Assembly: GCA_911728455.2 (NCBI GenBank)
Contig: CAJVRT020000004.1
Coordinates: 90,371 to 154,370, forward strand
Length of the DNA: 64,000 nt
Origin: Marthasterias glacialis
Lineage: Eukaryota; Echinodermata; Asteroidea; Forcipulatida; Asteriidae
Direction of reading: 5' to 3'
Position numbers and translations under genes: made by a program. The notes under the pieces were generated by a model. The model saw only the letters and a program-made list of their open reading frames with translations, was not told the origin of the DNA and searched no databases. Position 1 is the first letter of the stretch, and each line of letters starts with the position of its first letter. Below are positions 50,045 to 60,640 of the stretch, one piece after another.

Positions 50045-51357
50045 TTTTCGGTTTTTTGGCTCCAAAAGAAGGGCCCTAAAATCGTGGATATTTTCCAAAC
50101 TAAGGCAGATCCGGACCTGCAAAGTGTAGGGCTGGGGTCGGGGGAGGTTCCCTCTTGAGTTGGTAGAGCAAAAACGACTTTGAAATTTTGGTCCAAAATT
50201 GAAAATCTCTCAAGGGGGGGTAACGGTGACTTTTTCGGTTTTTTGGCTCCAAAAGAAGGGCCCTAAAATCGTGGATATTTTCCAAACTAAGGCAGATCCG
50301 GACCTGCAAAGTGTAGGGCTGGGGTCGGGGGAGGTTCCCTCTTGAGGTGGTAGAGCAAAAACGACTTTGAAATTTTGGTCCAAAATTGAAAATCTCTCAA
50401 GGGGGGGTAACGGTGACTTTTTCGGTTTTTTGGCCCAAAAAGAAGGGCCCTAAAATCGTGGATATTTTCCAAACTAAGGCAGATCCGGACCTGCAAAGTG
50501 TAGGGCTGGGGTCGGGGGAGGTTCCCTCTTGAGTTGGTAGAGCAAAAACGACTTTGAAATTTTGGTCCAAAATTGAAAATCTCTCAAGGGGGGGGGGGGT
50601 AACGTTGACTTTTTCGGTTTTTTGGCCCAAAAAGAAGGGCCCTAAAATCGTGGATATTTTCCAAACTAAGGCAGATCCGGACCTGCAAAGTGTAGGGCTG
50701 GGGTCGGGGGAGGTTCCCTCTTGAGTTGGTAGAGCGGAAGCGACTTTGAAATTTTGGTCCAAAATTGAAAATCTCTCAAGGGGGGTAACGGTGACTTTTT
50801 CGGTTTTTTGGCCCAAAAAGAAGGGCCCAAAAATCGTGGATATTTTCCAAACTAAGGCAGATCCGGACCTGCAAAGTGTAGGGCTGGGGTCGGGGGAGGT
50901 TCCCTCTTGAGTTGGTAGAGCAAAAACGACTTTGAAATTTTGGTCCAAAATTGAAAATCTCTCAAGGGGGGGTAACGGTGACTTTTTCGGTTTTTTGGCC
51001 CAAAAAGAAGGGCCCTAAAATCCTGGATATTTTCCAAACTAAGGCAGATCCGGACCTGCAAAGTGTAGGGCTGGGGTCGGGGGAGGTTCCCTCTTGAGTT
51101 GGTAGAGCAAAAACGACTTTGAAATTTTGGTCCAAAATTGAAAATCTCTCAAGGGGGGGTAACGGTGACTTTTTCGGTTTTTTGGCCCAAAAAGAAGGGC
51201 CCTAAAATCGTGGATACTTTCCAAACTAAGGCAGATCCGGACCTGCAAAGTGTAGGGCTGGGGTCGGGGGAGGTTCCCTCTTGAGTTGGTAGAGCAAAAA
51301 CGACTTTGAAATTTTGGTCCAAAATTGAAAATCTCTCAAGGGGGGGTAACGGTGACT
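50045..51357 (+). repeat. Nested seven-monomer duplication in copy B, first copy
   Basis: Seven units (1,313 bp) carrying GGCTCCAAAAG, GAGGTGG, a long G-tract followed by ACGTTGAC, AGAGCGGAAGC, a 6-G tract, GGGCCCAAAAATCG, ATCCTGG and GATACTTT in that order. The same order continues in the next 1.32 kb. Copy A has only one such set, so the extra set arose in copy B. Confidence 0.88.
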
Positions 51358-52676
51358 TTTTCGGTTTTTTGGCCCAAAAAGAAGGGCCCTAAAATCGTGG
51401 ATATTTTCCAAACTAAGGCAGATCCGGACCTGCAAAGTGTAGGGCTGGGGTCGGGGGAGGTTCCCTCTTGAGTTGGTAGAGCAAAAACGACTTTGAAATT
51501 TTGGTCCAAAATTGAAAATCTCTCAAGGGGGGGTAACGGTGACTTTTTCGGTTTTTTGGCTCCAAAAGAAGGGCCCTAAAATCGTGGATATTTTCCAAAC
51601 TAAGGCAGATCCGGACCTGCAAAGTGTAGGGCTGGGGTCGGGGGAGGTTCCCTCTTGAGGTGGTAGAGCAAAAACGACTTTGAAATTTTGGTCCAAAATT
51701 GAAAATCTCTCAAGGGGGGGTAACGGTGACTTTTTCGGTTTTTTGGCCCAAAAAGAAGGGCCCTAAAATCGTGGATATTTTCCAAACTAAGGCAGATCCG
51801 GACCTGCAAAGTGTAGGGCTGGGGTCGGGGGAGGTTCCCTCTTGAGTTGGTAGAGCAAAAACGACTTTGAAATTTTGGTCCAAAATTGAAAATCTCTCAA
51901 GGGGGGGGGGGGGGGGGTAACGTTGACTTTTTCGGTTTTTTGGCCCAAAAAGAAGGGCCCTAAAATCGTGGATATTTTCCAAACTAAGGCAGATCCGGAC
52001 CTGCAAAGTGTAGGGCTGGGGTCGGGGGAGGTTCCCTCTTGAGTTGGTAGAGCGAAAACGACTTTGAAATTTTGGTCCAAAATTGAAAATCTCTCAAGGG
52101 GGGTAACGGTGACTTTTTCGGTTTTTTGGCCCAAAAAGAAGGGCCCAAAAATCGTGGATATTTTCCAAACTAAGGCAGATCCGGACCTGCAAAGTGTAGG
52201 GCTGGGGTCGGGGGAGGTTCCCTCTTGAGTTGGTAGAGCAAAAACGACTTTGAAATTTTGGTCCAAAATTGAAAATCTCTCAAGGGGGGGGTAACGGTGA
52301 CTTTTTCGGTTTTTTGGCCCAAAAAGAAGGGCCCTAAAATCCTGGATATTTTCCAAACTAAGGCAGATCCGGACCTGCAAAGTGTAGGGCTGGGGTCGGG
52401 GGAGGTTCCCTCTTGAGTTGGTAGAGCAAAAACGACTTTGAAATTTTGGTCCAAAATTGAAAATCTCTCAAGGGGGGGTAACGGTGACTTTTTCGGTTTT
52501 TTGGCCCAAAAAGAAGGGCCCTAAAATCGTGGATACTTTCCAAACTAAGGCAGATCCGGACCTGCAAAGTGTAGGGCTGGGGTCGGGGGAGGTTCCCTCT
52601 TGAGTTGGTAGAGCAAAAACGACTTTGAAATTTTGGTCCAAAATTGAAAATCTCTCAAGGGGGGGTAACGGTGACT
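51358..52676 (+). repeat. Nested seven-monomer duplication in copy B, second copy
   Basis: Repeats the variant order of 50,045-51,357. It reads AGAGCGAAAAC, like copy A, where the first copy reads AGAGCGGAAGC. That change is therefore younger than the nested duplication, or it was removed here by gene conversion. After this set, copy B resumes the order of copy A at about 46.1 kb. Confidence 0.88.
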
Positions 52677-55330
52677 TTTTCGGTTTTTTGGCCCAAAAAG
52701 AAGGGCCCTAAAATCGTGGATATTTTCCAAACTAAGGCAGATCCGGACCTGCAAAGTGTAGGGCTGGGGTCGGGGGAGGTTCCCTCTTGAGTTGGTAGAG
52801 CAAAAACGACTTTGAAATTTTGGTCCAAAATTGAAAATCTCTCAAGGGGGGGGGGGGGGGGGTGAGCAACGGTGACTTTTTCGGTTTTTTGGCCCAAAAT
52901 AGAAGGGCCCTAAAATCGTGGATATTTTCCAAACTACGGCAGATCCGGACCTGCAAAGTGTAGGGCTGGGGTCGGGGGAGGTTCCCTCTTGAGTTGATAG
53001 AGCAAAAACGACTTTGAAATTTTGGTCCAAATTGAAAATCTCTCAAGGGGGGGTAACGGTGACTTTTTCGGTTTTTTGGCCCAAAAAGAAGGGCCCTAAA
53101 ATCGTGGATATTTTCCAAACTAAGGCAGATCCGGACCTGCAAAGTGTAGGGCTGGGGTCGGGGGAGGTTCCCTCTGAGTTGGTAGAGCAAAAACGACTTT
53201 GAAATTTTGGTCCAAAATTGAAAATCTCTCAAGGGGGGGTAACGGTGACTTTTTCGGTTTTTTGGCCCAAAAAGAAGGGCCCTAAAATCCTGGATATTTT
53301 CCAAACTAAGGCAGATCCGGACCTGCAAAGTGTAGGGCTGGGGTCGGGGGAGGTTCCCTCTTGAGTTGGTAGAGCAAAAACGACTTTGAAATTTTGGTCC
53401 AAATTGAAAATCTCTCAAGGGGGGGTAACGGTGACTTTTTCGGTTTTTTGGCCCAAAAAGAAGGGCCCTAAAATCGTGGATATTTTCCAAACTAAGGCAG
53501 ATCCGGACCTGCAAAGTGTAGGGCTGGGGTCGGGGGAGGCTCCCTCTTGAGTTGGTAGAGCAAAAACGACTTTGAAATTTTGGTCCAATATTGAAAATCT
53601 CTCAAGGGGGGGGAACGGTGACTTTTTCGGTTTTTTGGCCCAAAAAGAAAGGCCCTAAAATCGTGGATATTTTCCAAACTAAGGCAGATCCGGACCTGCA
53701 AAGTGTAGGGCTGGGGTCGGGGGAGGTTCCCTCTTGAGTTGGTAGAGCAAAAACGACTTTGAAATTTTGGTCCAAAATTGAAAATCTCTCAAGAGGGGGG
53801 TAACGGTGACTTTTTCGGTTTTTTAGCCCAAAAAGAAGGGCCCTAAAATCGTGGATATTTTCCAAACTAAGGCAGATCCGGACCTGCAAAGTGTAGGGCT
53901 GGGGTCGGGGGAGGTTCCCTCTTGAGTTGGTAGAGCAAAAACGACTTTGAAATTTTGGTCCAAAATTGAAAATCTCTCGGGGGGGGGGGGGGGGGGGGTG
54001 AGTAACGGTGACTTTTTCGGTTTTTTGGCCCAAAATAGAAGGGCCCTAAAATCGTGGATATTTTCCAAACTACGGCAGATCCGGACCTGCAAAGTGTAGG
54101 GCTGGGGTCGGGGGAGGTTCCCTCTTGAGTTGGTAGAGCAAAAACGACTTTGAAATTTTGGTCCAAAATTGAAAATCTCTCAAGGGGGGGGGTAACGGTG
54201 ACTTTTTCGGTTTTTTGGCCCAAAAAGAAGGGCCCTAAAATCGTGGATATTTTCCAAACTAAGGCAGATCCGGACCTGCAAAGTGTAGGGCTGGGGTCGG
54301 GGGAGGTTCCCTCTGAGTTGGTAGAGCAAAAACGACTTTGAAATTTTGGTCCAAAATTGAAAATCTCTCAAGGGGGGGTAACGGTGACTTTTTCGGTTTT
54401 TTGGCCCCAAAAGAAGGGCCCTAAAATCCTGGATATTTTCCAAACTAAGGCAGATCCGGACCTGCAAAGTGTAGGGCTGGGGTCGGGGGAGGTTCCCTCT
54501 TGAGTTGGTAGAGCAAAAACGACTTTGAAATTTTGGTCCAAATTGAAAATCTCTCAAGGGGGGGTAACGGTGACTTTTTCGGTTTTTTGGCCCAAAAAGA
54601 AGGGCCCTAAAATCGTGGATATTTTCCAAACTAAGGCAGATCCGGACCTGCAAAGTGTAGGGCTGGGGTCGGGGGAGGTTCCCTCTTGAGTTGGTAGAGC
54701 AAAAACGACTTTGAAATTTTGGTCCAAAATTGAAAATCTCTCAAGAGAAGGGTAACGGTGACTTTTTCGGTTTTTTGGCCCAAAAAGAAGGGCCCTAAAA
54801 TCGTGGATATTTTCCAAACTAAGGCAGATCCGGACCTGCAAAGTGTAGGGCTGGGGTCGGGGGAGGTTCCCTCTGAGTTGGTAGAGCAAAAACGACTTTG
54901 AAATTTTGGTCCAAAATTGAAAATCTCTCAAGGGGGGGTAACGGTGACTTTTTCGTTTTTTTGGCCCAAAAAGAAGGGCCCTAAAATCGTGGATATTTTC
55001 CAAACTAAGGCAGATCCTGACCTGCAAAGTGTAGGGCTGGGGTCGGGGGAGGTTCCCTCTTGAGTTGGTAGAGCAAAAACGACTTTGAAATTTTGGTCCA
55101 AAATTGAAAATCTCTCAAGGGGGGGTAACGGTGACTTTTTCGGTTTTTTGGCCCAAAAAGAAGGGCCCTAAAATCGTGGATATTTTCCAAACTAAGGCAG
55201 ATCCGGACCTGCAAAGTGTAGGGCTGGGGTCGGGGGAGGTTCCCTCTTGAGTTGGTAGAGCAAAAACGACTTTGAAATTTTGGTCCAAAATTGAAAATCT
55301 CTCAAGGGGGGGTAACGGTGACTTTTTCGG

Positions 55331-55510
55331 TTTTTTGGCCCCAAAAGAAGGGCCCTAAAATCGTGGATATTTTCCAAACTAAGGCAGATCTGGACCTGCA
55401 AAGTGTAGGGCTGGGGTCGGTTTTTTGGCCCCAAAAGAAGGGCCCTAAAATCGTGGATATTTTCCAAACTAAGGCAGATCCGGACCTGCAAAGTGTAGGG
55501 CTGGGGTCGG
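55331..55510 (+). repeat. 90-bp tandem duplication inside one monomer
   Basis: Positions 55,331-55,420 (from TTTTTTGGCCCCAAAAG to GGGGTCGG) are repeated immediately at 55,421-55,510, with one difference (GATCTGG against GATCCGG). The join CTGGGGTCGG/TTTTTTGG shares TCGG with the normal sequence before the T-run. A 90-bp slippage duplication explains it most simply. A 97-bp deletion between two neighbouring units with the same GCCCC variant is the alternative. Confidence 0.88.
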
Positions 55511-56349
55511 GGGAGGTTCCCTCTTGAGTTGGTAGAGCAAAAACGACTTTGAAATTTTGGTCCAAAATTGAAAATCTCTCAAGGGGGGGTAACGGTGACT
55601 TTTTCGGTTTTTTGGCCCAAAAAGAAGGGCCCTAAAATCGTGGATATTTTCCAAACTAAGGCAGATCCGGACCTGCAAAGTGTAGGGCTGGGGTCGGGGG
55701 AGGTTCCCTCTTGAGTTGGTAGAGCAAAAACGACTTTGAAATTTTGGTCCAAAATTGAAAATCTCTCAAGGGGGGGTAACGGTGACTTTTTCGTTTTTTT
55801 GGCCCAAAAAGAAGGGCCCTAAAATCCTGGATATTTTCCAAACTAAGGCAGATCCGGGCCTGCAAAGTGTAGGGCTGGGGTCGGGGGAGGTTCCCTCTTG
55901 AGTTGGTAGAGCAAAAACGACTTTGAAATTTTGGTCCAAAATTGAAAATCTCTCAAGGGGGGGTAACGGTGACTTTTTCGGTTTTTTGGCCCAAAAAGAA
56001 GGGCCCTAAAATCGTGGATATTTTCCAAACTACGGCAGATCCGGACCTGCAAAGTGTAGGGCTGGGGTCGGGGGAGGTTCCCTCTTGAGTTGGTAGAGCA
56101 AAAACGACTTTGAAATTTTGGTCCAAAATTGAAAATCTCTCAAGAGGGGGGTAACGGTGACTTTTTCGGTTTTTTGGCCCAAAAAGAAGGGCCCTAAAAT
56201 CGTGGATATTTTCCAAACTAAGGCAGATCCGGACCTGCAAAGTGTAGGGCTGGGGTCGGGGGAGGTTCCCTCTTGAGTTGGTAGAGCAAAAACGACTTTG
56301 AAATTTTGGTCCAAAATTGAAAATCTCTCAAGGGGGGGTAACGGTGACT

Positions 56350-57492
56350 TTTTCGGTTTTTTGGCCCAAAAAGAAGGGCCCTAAAATCGTGGATATTTTC
56401 CAAACTACGGCAGATCCGGACCTGCAAAGTGTAGGGCTGGGGTCGGGGGAGGTTCCCTCTTGAGTTGGTAGAGCAAAAACGACTTTGAAATTTTGGTCCA
56501 AAATTGAAAATCTCTCAAGGGGGGGGGGGGGGTAACGGTGACTTTTTCGGTTTTTTGGCCCAAAAAGAAGGGCCCTAAAATCATGGATATTTTCCAAACT
56601 AAAGCAGATCCGGACCTGCAAAGTGTAGGGCTGGGGTCGGGGGAGGTTCCCTCTTGAGTTGGTAGAGCAAAAACGACTTTGAAATTTTGGTCCAAAATTG
56701 AAAATCTCTCAAGAGGGGGGTAACGGTGACTTTTTCGGTTTTTTGGCCCAAAAAGAAGGGCCCTAAAATCGTGGATATTTTCCAAACTAAGGCAGATCCG
56801 GACCTGCAAAGTGTAGGGCTGGGGTCGGGGGAGGTTCCCTCTGAGTTGGTAGAGCAAAAACGACTTTGAAATTTTGGTCCAAAATTGAAAATCTCTCAAG
56901 GGGGGGTAACGGTGACTTTTTCGGTTTTTTGGCCCAAAAAGAAGGGCCCTAAAATCGTGGATATTTTCCAAACTAAGGCAGATCCGGACCTGCAAAGTGT
57001 AGGGCTGGGGTCGGGGGAGGTTCCCTCTTGAGTTGGTGGAGCAAAAACGACTTTGAAATTTTGGTCCAAAATTGAAAATCTCTCAAGGGGGGGTAACGGT
57101 GACTTTTTCGGTTTTTTGGCCCAAAAAGAAGGGCCCTAAAATCGTGGATATTTTCCAAACTAAGGCAGATCCGGACCTGCAAAGTGTAGGGCTGGGGTCG
57201 GGGGAGGTTCCCTCTGAGTTGGTAGAGCAAAAACGACTTTGAAATTTTGGTCCAAAATTGAAAATCTCTCAAGGGGGGGTAACGGTGACTTTTTCGTTTT
57301 TTTGGCCCAAAAAGAAGGGCCCTAAAATCGTGGATATTTTCCAAACTAAGGCAGATCCGGACCTGCAAAGTGTAGGGCTGGGGTCGGGGGAGGTTCCCTC
57401 TTGAGTTGGTAGAGCAAAAACGACTTTGAAATTTTGGTCCAAAATTGAAAATCTCTCAAGAAGGGGGGGGGGGGGGTGAGTAACGGTGACTT
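56350..57492 (+). repeat. Six-monomer duplication, copy 1 (~1.14 kb)
   Basis: Holds in order: CTACGG, a long G-tract, ACTAAAGCAG, AAGAGGGGGG, CCCTCTGAG, GTTGGTGGAGC, CCCTCTGAG again, and TTCGTTTTTTTGG. The same order follows about 1,144 bp downstream. Confidence 0.88.
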
Positions 57493-58634
57493 TTTCGGTT
57501 TTTTGGCCCAAAATAGAAGGGCCCTAAAATCGTGGATATTTTCCAAACTACGGCAGATCCGGACCTGCAAAGTGTAGGGCTGGGGTCGGGGGAGGTTCCC
57601 TCTTGAGTTGGTAGAGCAAAAACGACTTTGAAATTTTGGTCCAAAATTGAAAATCTCTCAAGGGGGGGGGGGGGGGTAACGGTGACTTTTTCGGTTTTTT
57701 GGCCCAAAAAGAAGGGCCCTAAAATCGTGGATATTTTCCAAACTAAAGCAGATCCGGACCTGCAAAGTGTAGGGCTGGGGTCGGGGGAGGTTCCCTCTTG
57801 AGTTGGTAGAGCAAAAACGACTTTGAAATTTTGGTCCAAAATTGAAAATCTCTCAAGAGGGGGGTAACGGTGACTTTTTCGGTTTTTTGGCCCAAAAAGA
57901 AGGGCCCTAAAATCGTGGATATTTTCCAAACTAAGGCAGATCCGGACCTGCAAAGTGTAGGGCTGGGGTCGGGGGAGGTTCCCTCTGATTTGGTAGAGCA
58001 AAAACGACTTTGAAATTTTGGTCCAAAATTGAAAATCTCTCAAGGGGGGGTAACGGTGACTTTTTCGGTTTTTTGGCCCAAAAAGAAGGGCCCTAAAATC
58101 GTGGATATTTTCCAAACTAAGGCAGATCCGGACCTGCAAAGTGTAGGGCTGGGGTCGGGGGAGGTTCCCTCTTGAGTTGGTGGAGCAAAAACGACTTTGA
58201 AATTTTGGTCCAAAATTGAAAATCTCTCAAGGGGGGGTAACGGTGACTTTTTCGGTTTTTTGGCCCAAAAAGAAGGGCCCTAAAATCGTGGATATTTTCC
58301 AAACTAAGGCAGATCCGGACCTGCAAAGTGTAGGGCTGGGGTCGGGGGAGGTTCCCTCTGAGTTGGTAGAGCAAAAACGACTTTGAAATTTTGGTCCAAA
58401 ATTGAAAATCTCTCAAGGGGGGGTAACGGTGACTTTTTCGTTTTTTTGGCCCAAAAAGAAGGGCCCTAAAATCGTGGATATTTTCCAAACTAAGGCAGAT
58501 CCGGACCTGCAAAGTGTAGGGCTGGGGTCGGGGGAGGTTCCCTCTTGAGTTGGTAGAGCAAAAACGACTTTGAAATTTTGGTCCAAAATTGAAAATCTCT
58601 CAAGGGGGGGGGGGGGGTGAGTAACGGTGACTTT
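57493..58634 (+). repeat. Six-monomer duplication, copy 2
   Basis: Repeats the markers of 56,350-57,492, with small differences: CCCTCTGATTTGG for CCCTCTGAGTTGG, and ATCGTGG where copy 1 has ATCATGG. A CTACGG unit begins what looks like a partial third repeat at 58,635. Confidence 0.86.
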
Positions 58635-60524
58635 TTCGGTTTTTTGGCCCAAAATAGAAGGGCCCTAAAATCGTGGATATTTTCCAAACTACGGCAGATC
58701 CGGACCTGCAAAGTGTAGGGCTGGGGTCGGGGGAGGTTCCCTCTTGAGTTGGTAGAGCAAAAACGACTTTGAAATTTTGGTCCAAAATTGAAAATCTCTC
58801 AAGGGGGGTAACAGTGACTTTTTCGGTTTTTTGGCCCAAAAAGAAGGGCCCTAAAATCGTGGATATTTTCCAAACTAAGGCAGATCCGGACCTGCAAAGT
58901 GTAGGGCTGGGGTCGGGGGAGGTTCCCTCTGAGTTGGTAGAGCAAAAACGACTTTGAAATTTTGGTCCAAAATTGAAAATCTCTCAAGGGGGGGTAACGG
59001 TGACTTTTTCTGTTTTTTGGCCCAAAAAGAAGGGCCCTAAAATCCTGGATATTTTCCAAACTAAGGCAGATCCGGACCTGCAAAGTATAGGGCTGGGGTC
59101 GGGGGAGGTTCCCTCCTGAGTTGGTAGAGCAAAAACGACTTTGAAATTTTGGTCCAAATTGAAAATCTCTCAAGGGGGGGTAACGGTGACTTTTTCGGTT
59201 TTTTGGCCCAAAAAGAAGGGCCCTAAAATCGTGGATATTTTCCAAACTAAGGCAGATCCGGACCTGCAAAGTGTAGGGCTGGGGTCGGGGGAGGTTCCCT
59301 CTGAGTTGGTAGAGCAAAAACGACTTTGAAATTTTGGTCCAAAATTGAAAATCTCTCAAGGGGGGGTAACGGTGACTTTTTCGGTTTTTTGGCCCAAAAA
59401 GAAGGGCCCTAAAATCGTGGATATTTTCCAAACTAAGGCAGATCCGGACCTGCAAAGTGTAGGGCTGGGGTCGGGGGAGGTTCCCTCTTGAGTTGGTGGA
59501 GCAAAAACGACTTTGAAATTTTGGTCCAAAATTGAAAATCTCTCAAGGGGGGGGGTAACGGTGACTTTTTCGGTTTTTTGGCCCAAAAAGAAGGGCCCTA
59601 AAATCGTGGATATTTTCCAAACTAAGGCAGATCCGGACCTGCAAAGTGTAGGGCTGGGCTCGGGGGAGGTTCCCTCTGAGTTGGTAGAGCAAAAACGACT
59701 TTGAAATTTTGGTCCAAAATTGAAAATCTCTCAAGGGGGGGGTAACGGTGACTTTTTCGTTTTTTTTGGCCCAAAAAGAAGGGCCCTTAAATCGTGGATA
59801 TTTTCCAAACTAAGGCAGATCCGGACCTGCAAAGTGTAGGGCTGGGGTCGGGGGAGGTTCCCTCTTGAGTTGGTAGAGCAAAAACGACTTTGAAATTTTG
59901 GTCCAAAATTGAAAATCTCTCAAGGGGGGGGGGGGGGGTAACGGTGACTTTTTCGGTTTTTTGGCCCAAAAAGAAGGGCCCTAAAATCCTGGATATTTTC
60001 CAAACTAAGGCAGATCCGGACCTGCAAAGTGTAGGGCTGGGGTCGGGGGAGGTTCCCTCTTGAGTTGGTGGAGCAAAAACGACTTTGAAATTTTGGTCCA
60101 AAATTGAAAATCTCTCAAGGGGGGGGGGGGGAACGGTGACTTTTTCGGTTTTTTGGCCCAAAAAGAAGGGCCCTAAAATCCTGGATATTTTCCAAACTAA
60201 GGCAGATCCGGACCTGCAAAGTGTAGGGCTGGGGTCGGGGGAGGTTCCCTCTTGAGTTGGTAGAGCAAAAACGACTTTGAAATTTTGGTCCAAAATTGAA
60301 AATCTCTCAAGGGGGGGGGGGGGGGGGTAACGGTGACTTTTTCGGTTTTTTGGCCCAAAAAGAAGGGCCCTAAAATCGGGGATATTTTCCAAACTAAAGC
60401 AGATCCGGACCTGCAAAGTGTAGGGCTGGGGTCGGGGGAGGTTCCCTCTTGAGTTGGTAGAGCAAAAACGACTTTGAAATTTTGGTCCAAATTGAAAATC
60501 TCTCAATGGGGGGTAACGGTGACT

Positions 60525-60640
60525 TTTTCGTTTTTTTTGGCCCAAAAAGAAGGGCCCTAAAATCGTGGATATTTTCCAAACTAAGGCAGATCCGGACCTG
60601 CAAAGTGTAGGGCTGGGGTCGGGGGGGGGTAACGTTGACT
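60525..60640 (+). repeat. Truncated monomer joined inside G-tracts (~116 bp)
   Basis: GGGCTGGGGTC is followed by nine G and then TAACGTTGAC. The G run of the G-rich block has thus been fused to the G-tract at the monomer end, removing about 72 bp between them. To the right come ACGTTGAC, AGAGCGAAAAC and AAAATTAAAAAACTC, a combination otherwise found around 41-52 kb. The junction therefore joins a distant subtype rather than marking only a local deletion. Confidence 0.87.

Larger units (their letters stand above)
48489..55136 (+). repeat. Large segmental duplication, copy B (35 monomers, ~6.65 kb)
   Basis: Copy B follows copy A directly and repeats its diagnostic variants in order. It is longer by seven monomers because of an internal duplication (50,045-52,676). 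G-tract lengths differ between copies at several sites, while substitutions are few: for example AGAGCGGAAGC near 50,733 against AGAGCGAAAAC, and TTCGTTTTTTTGG with GATCCTGACC near 54,955-55,020. The duplication is therefore young, and G-tracts have drifted faster than the rest. Confidence 0.92.
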
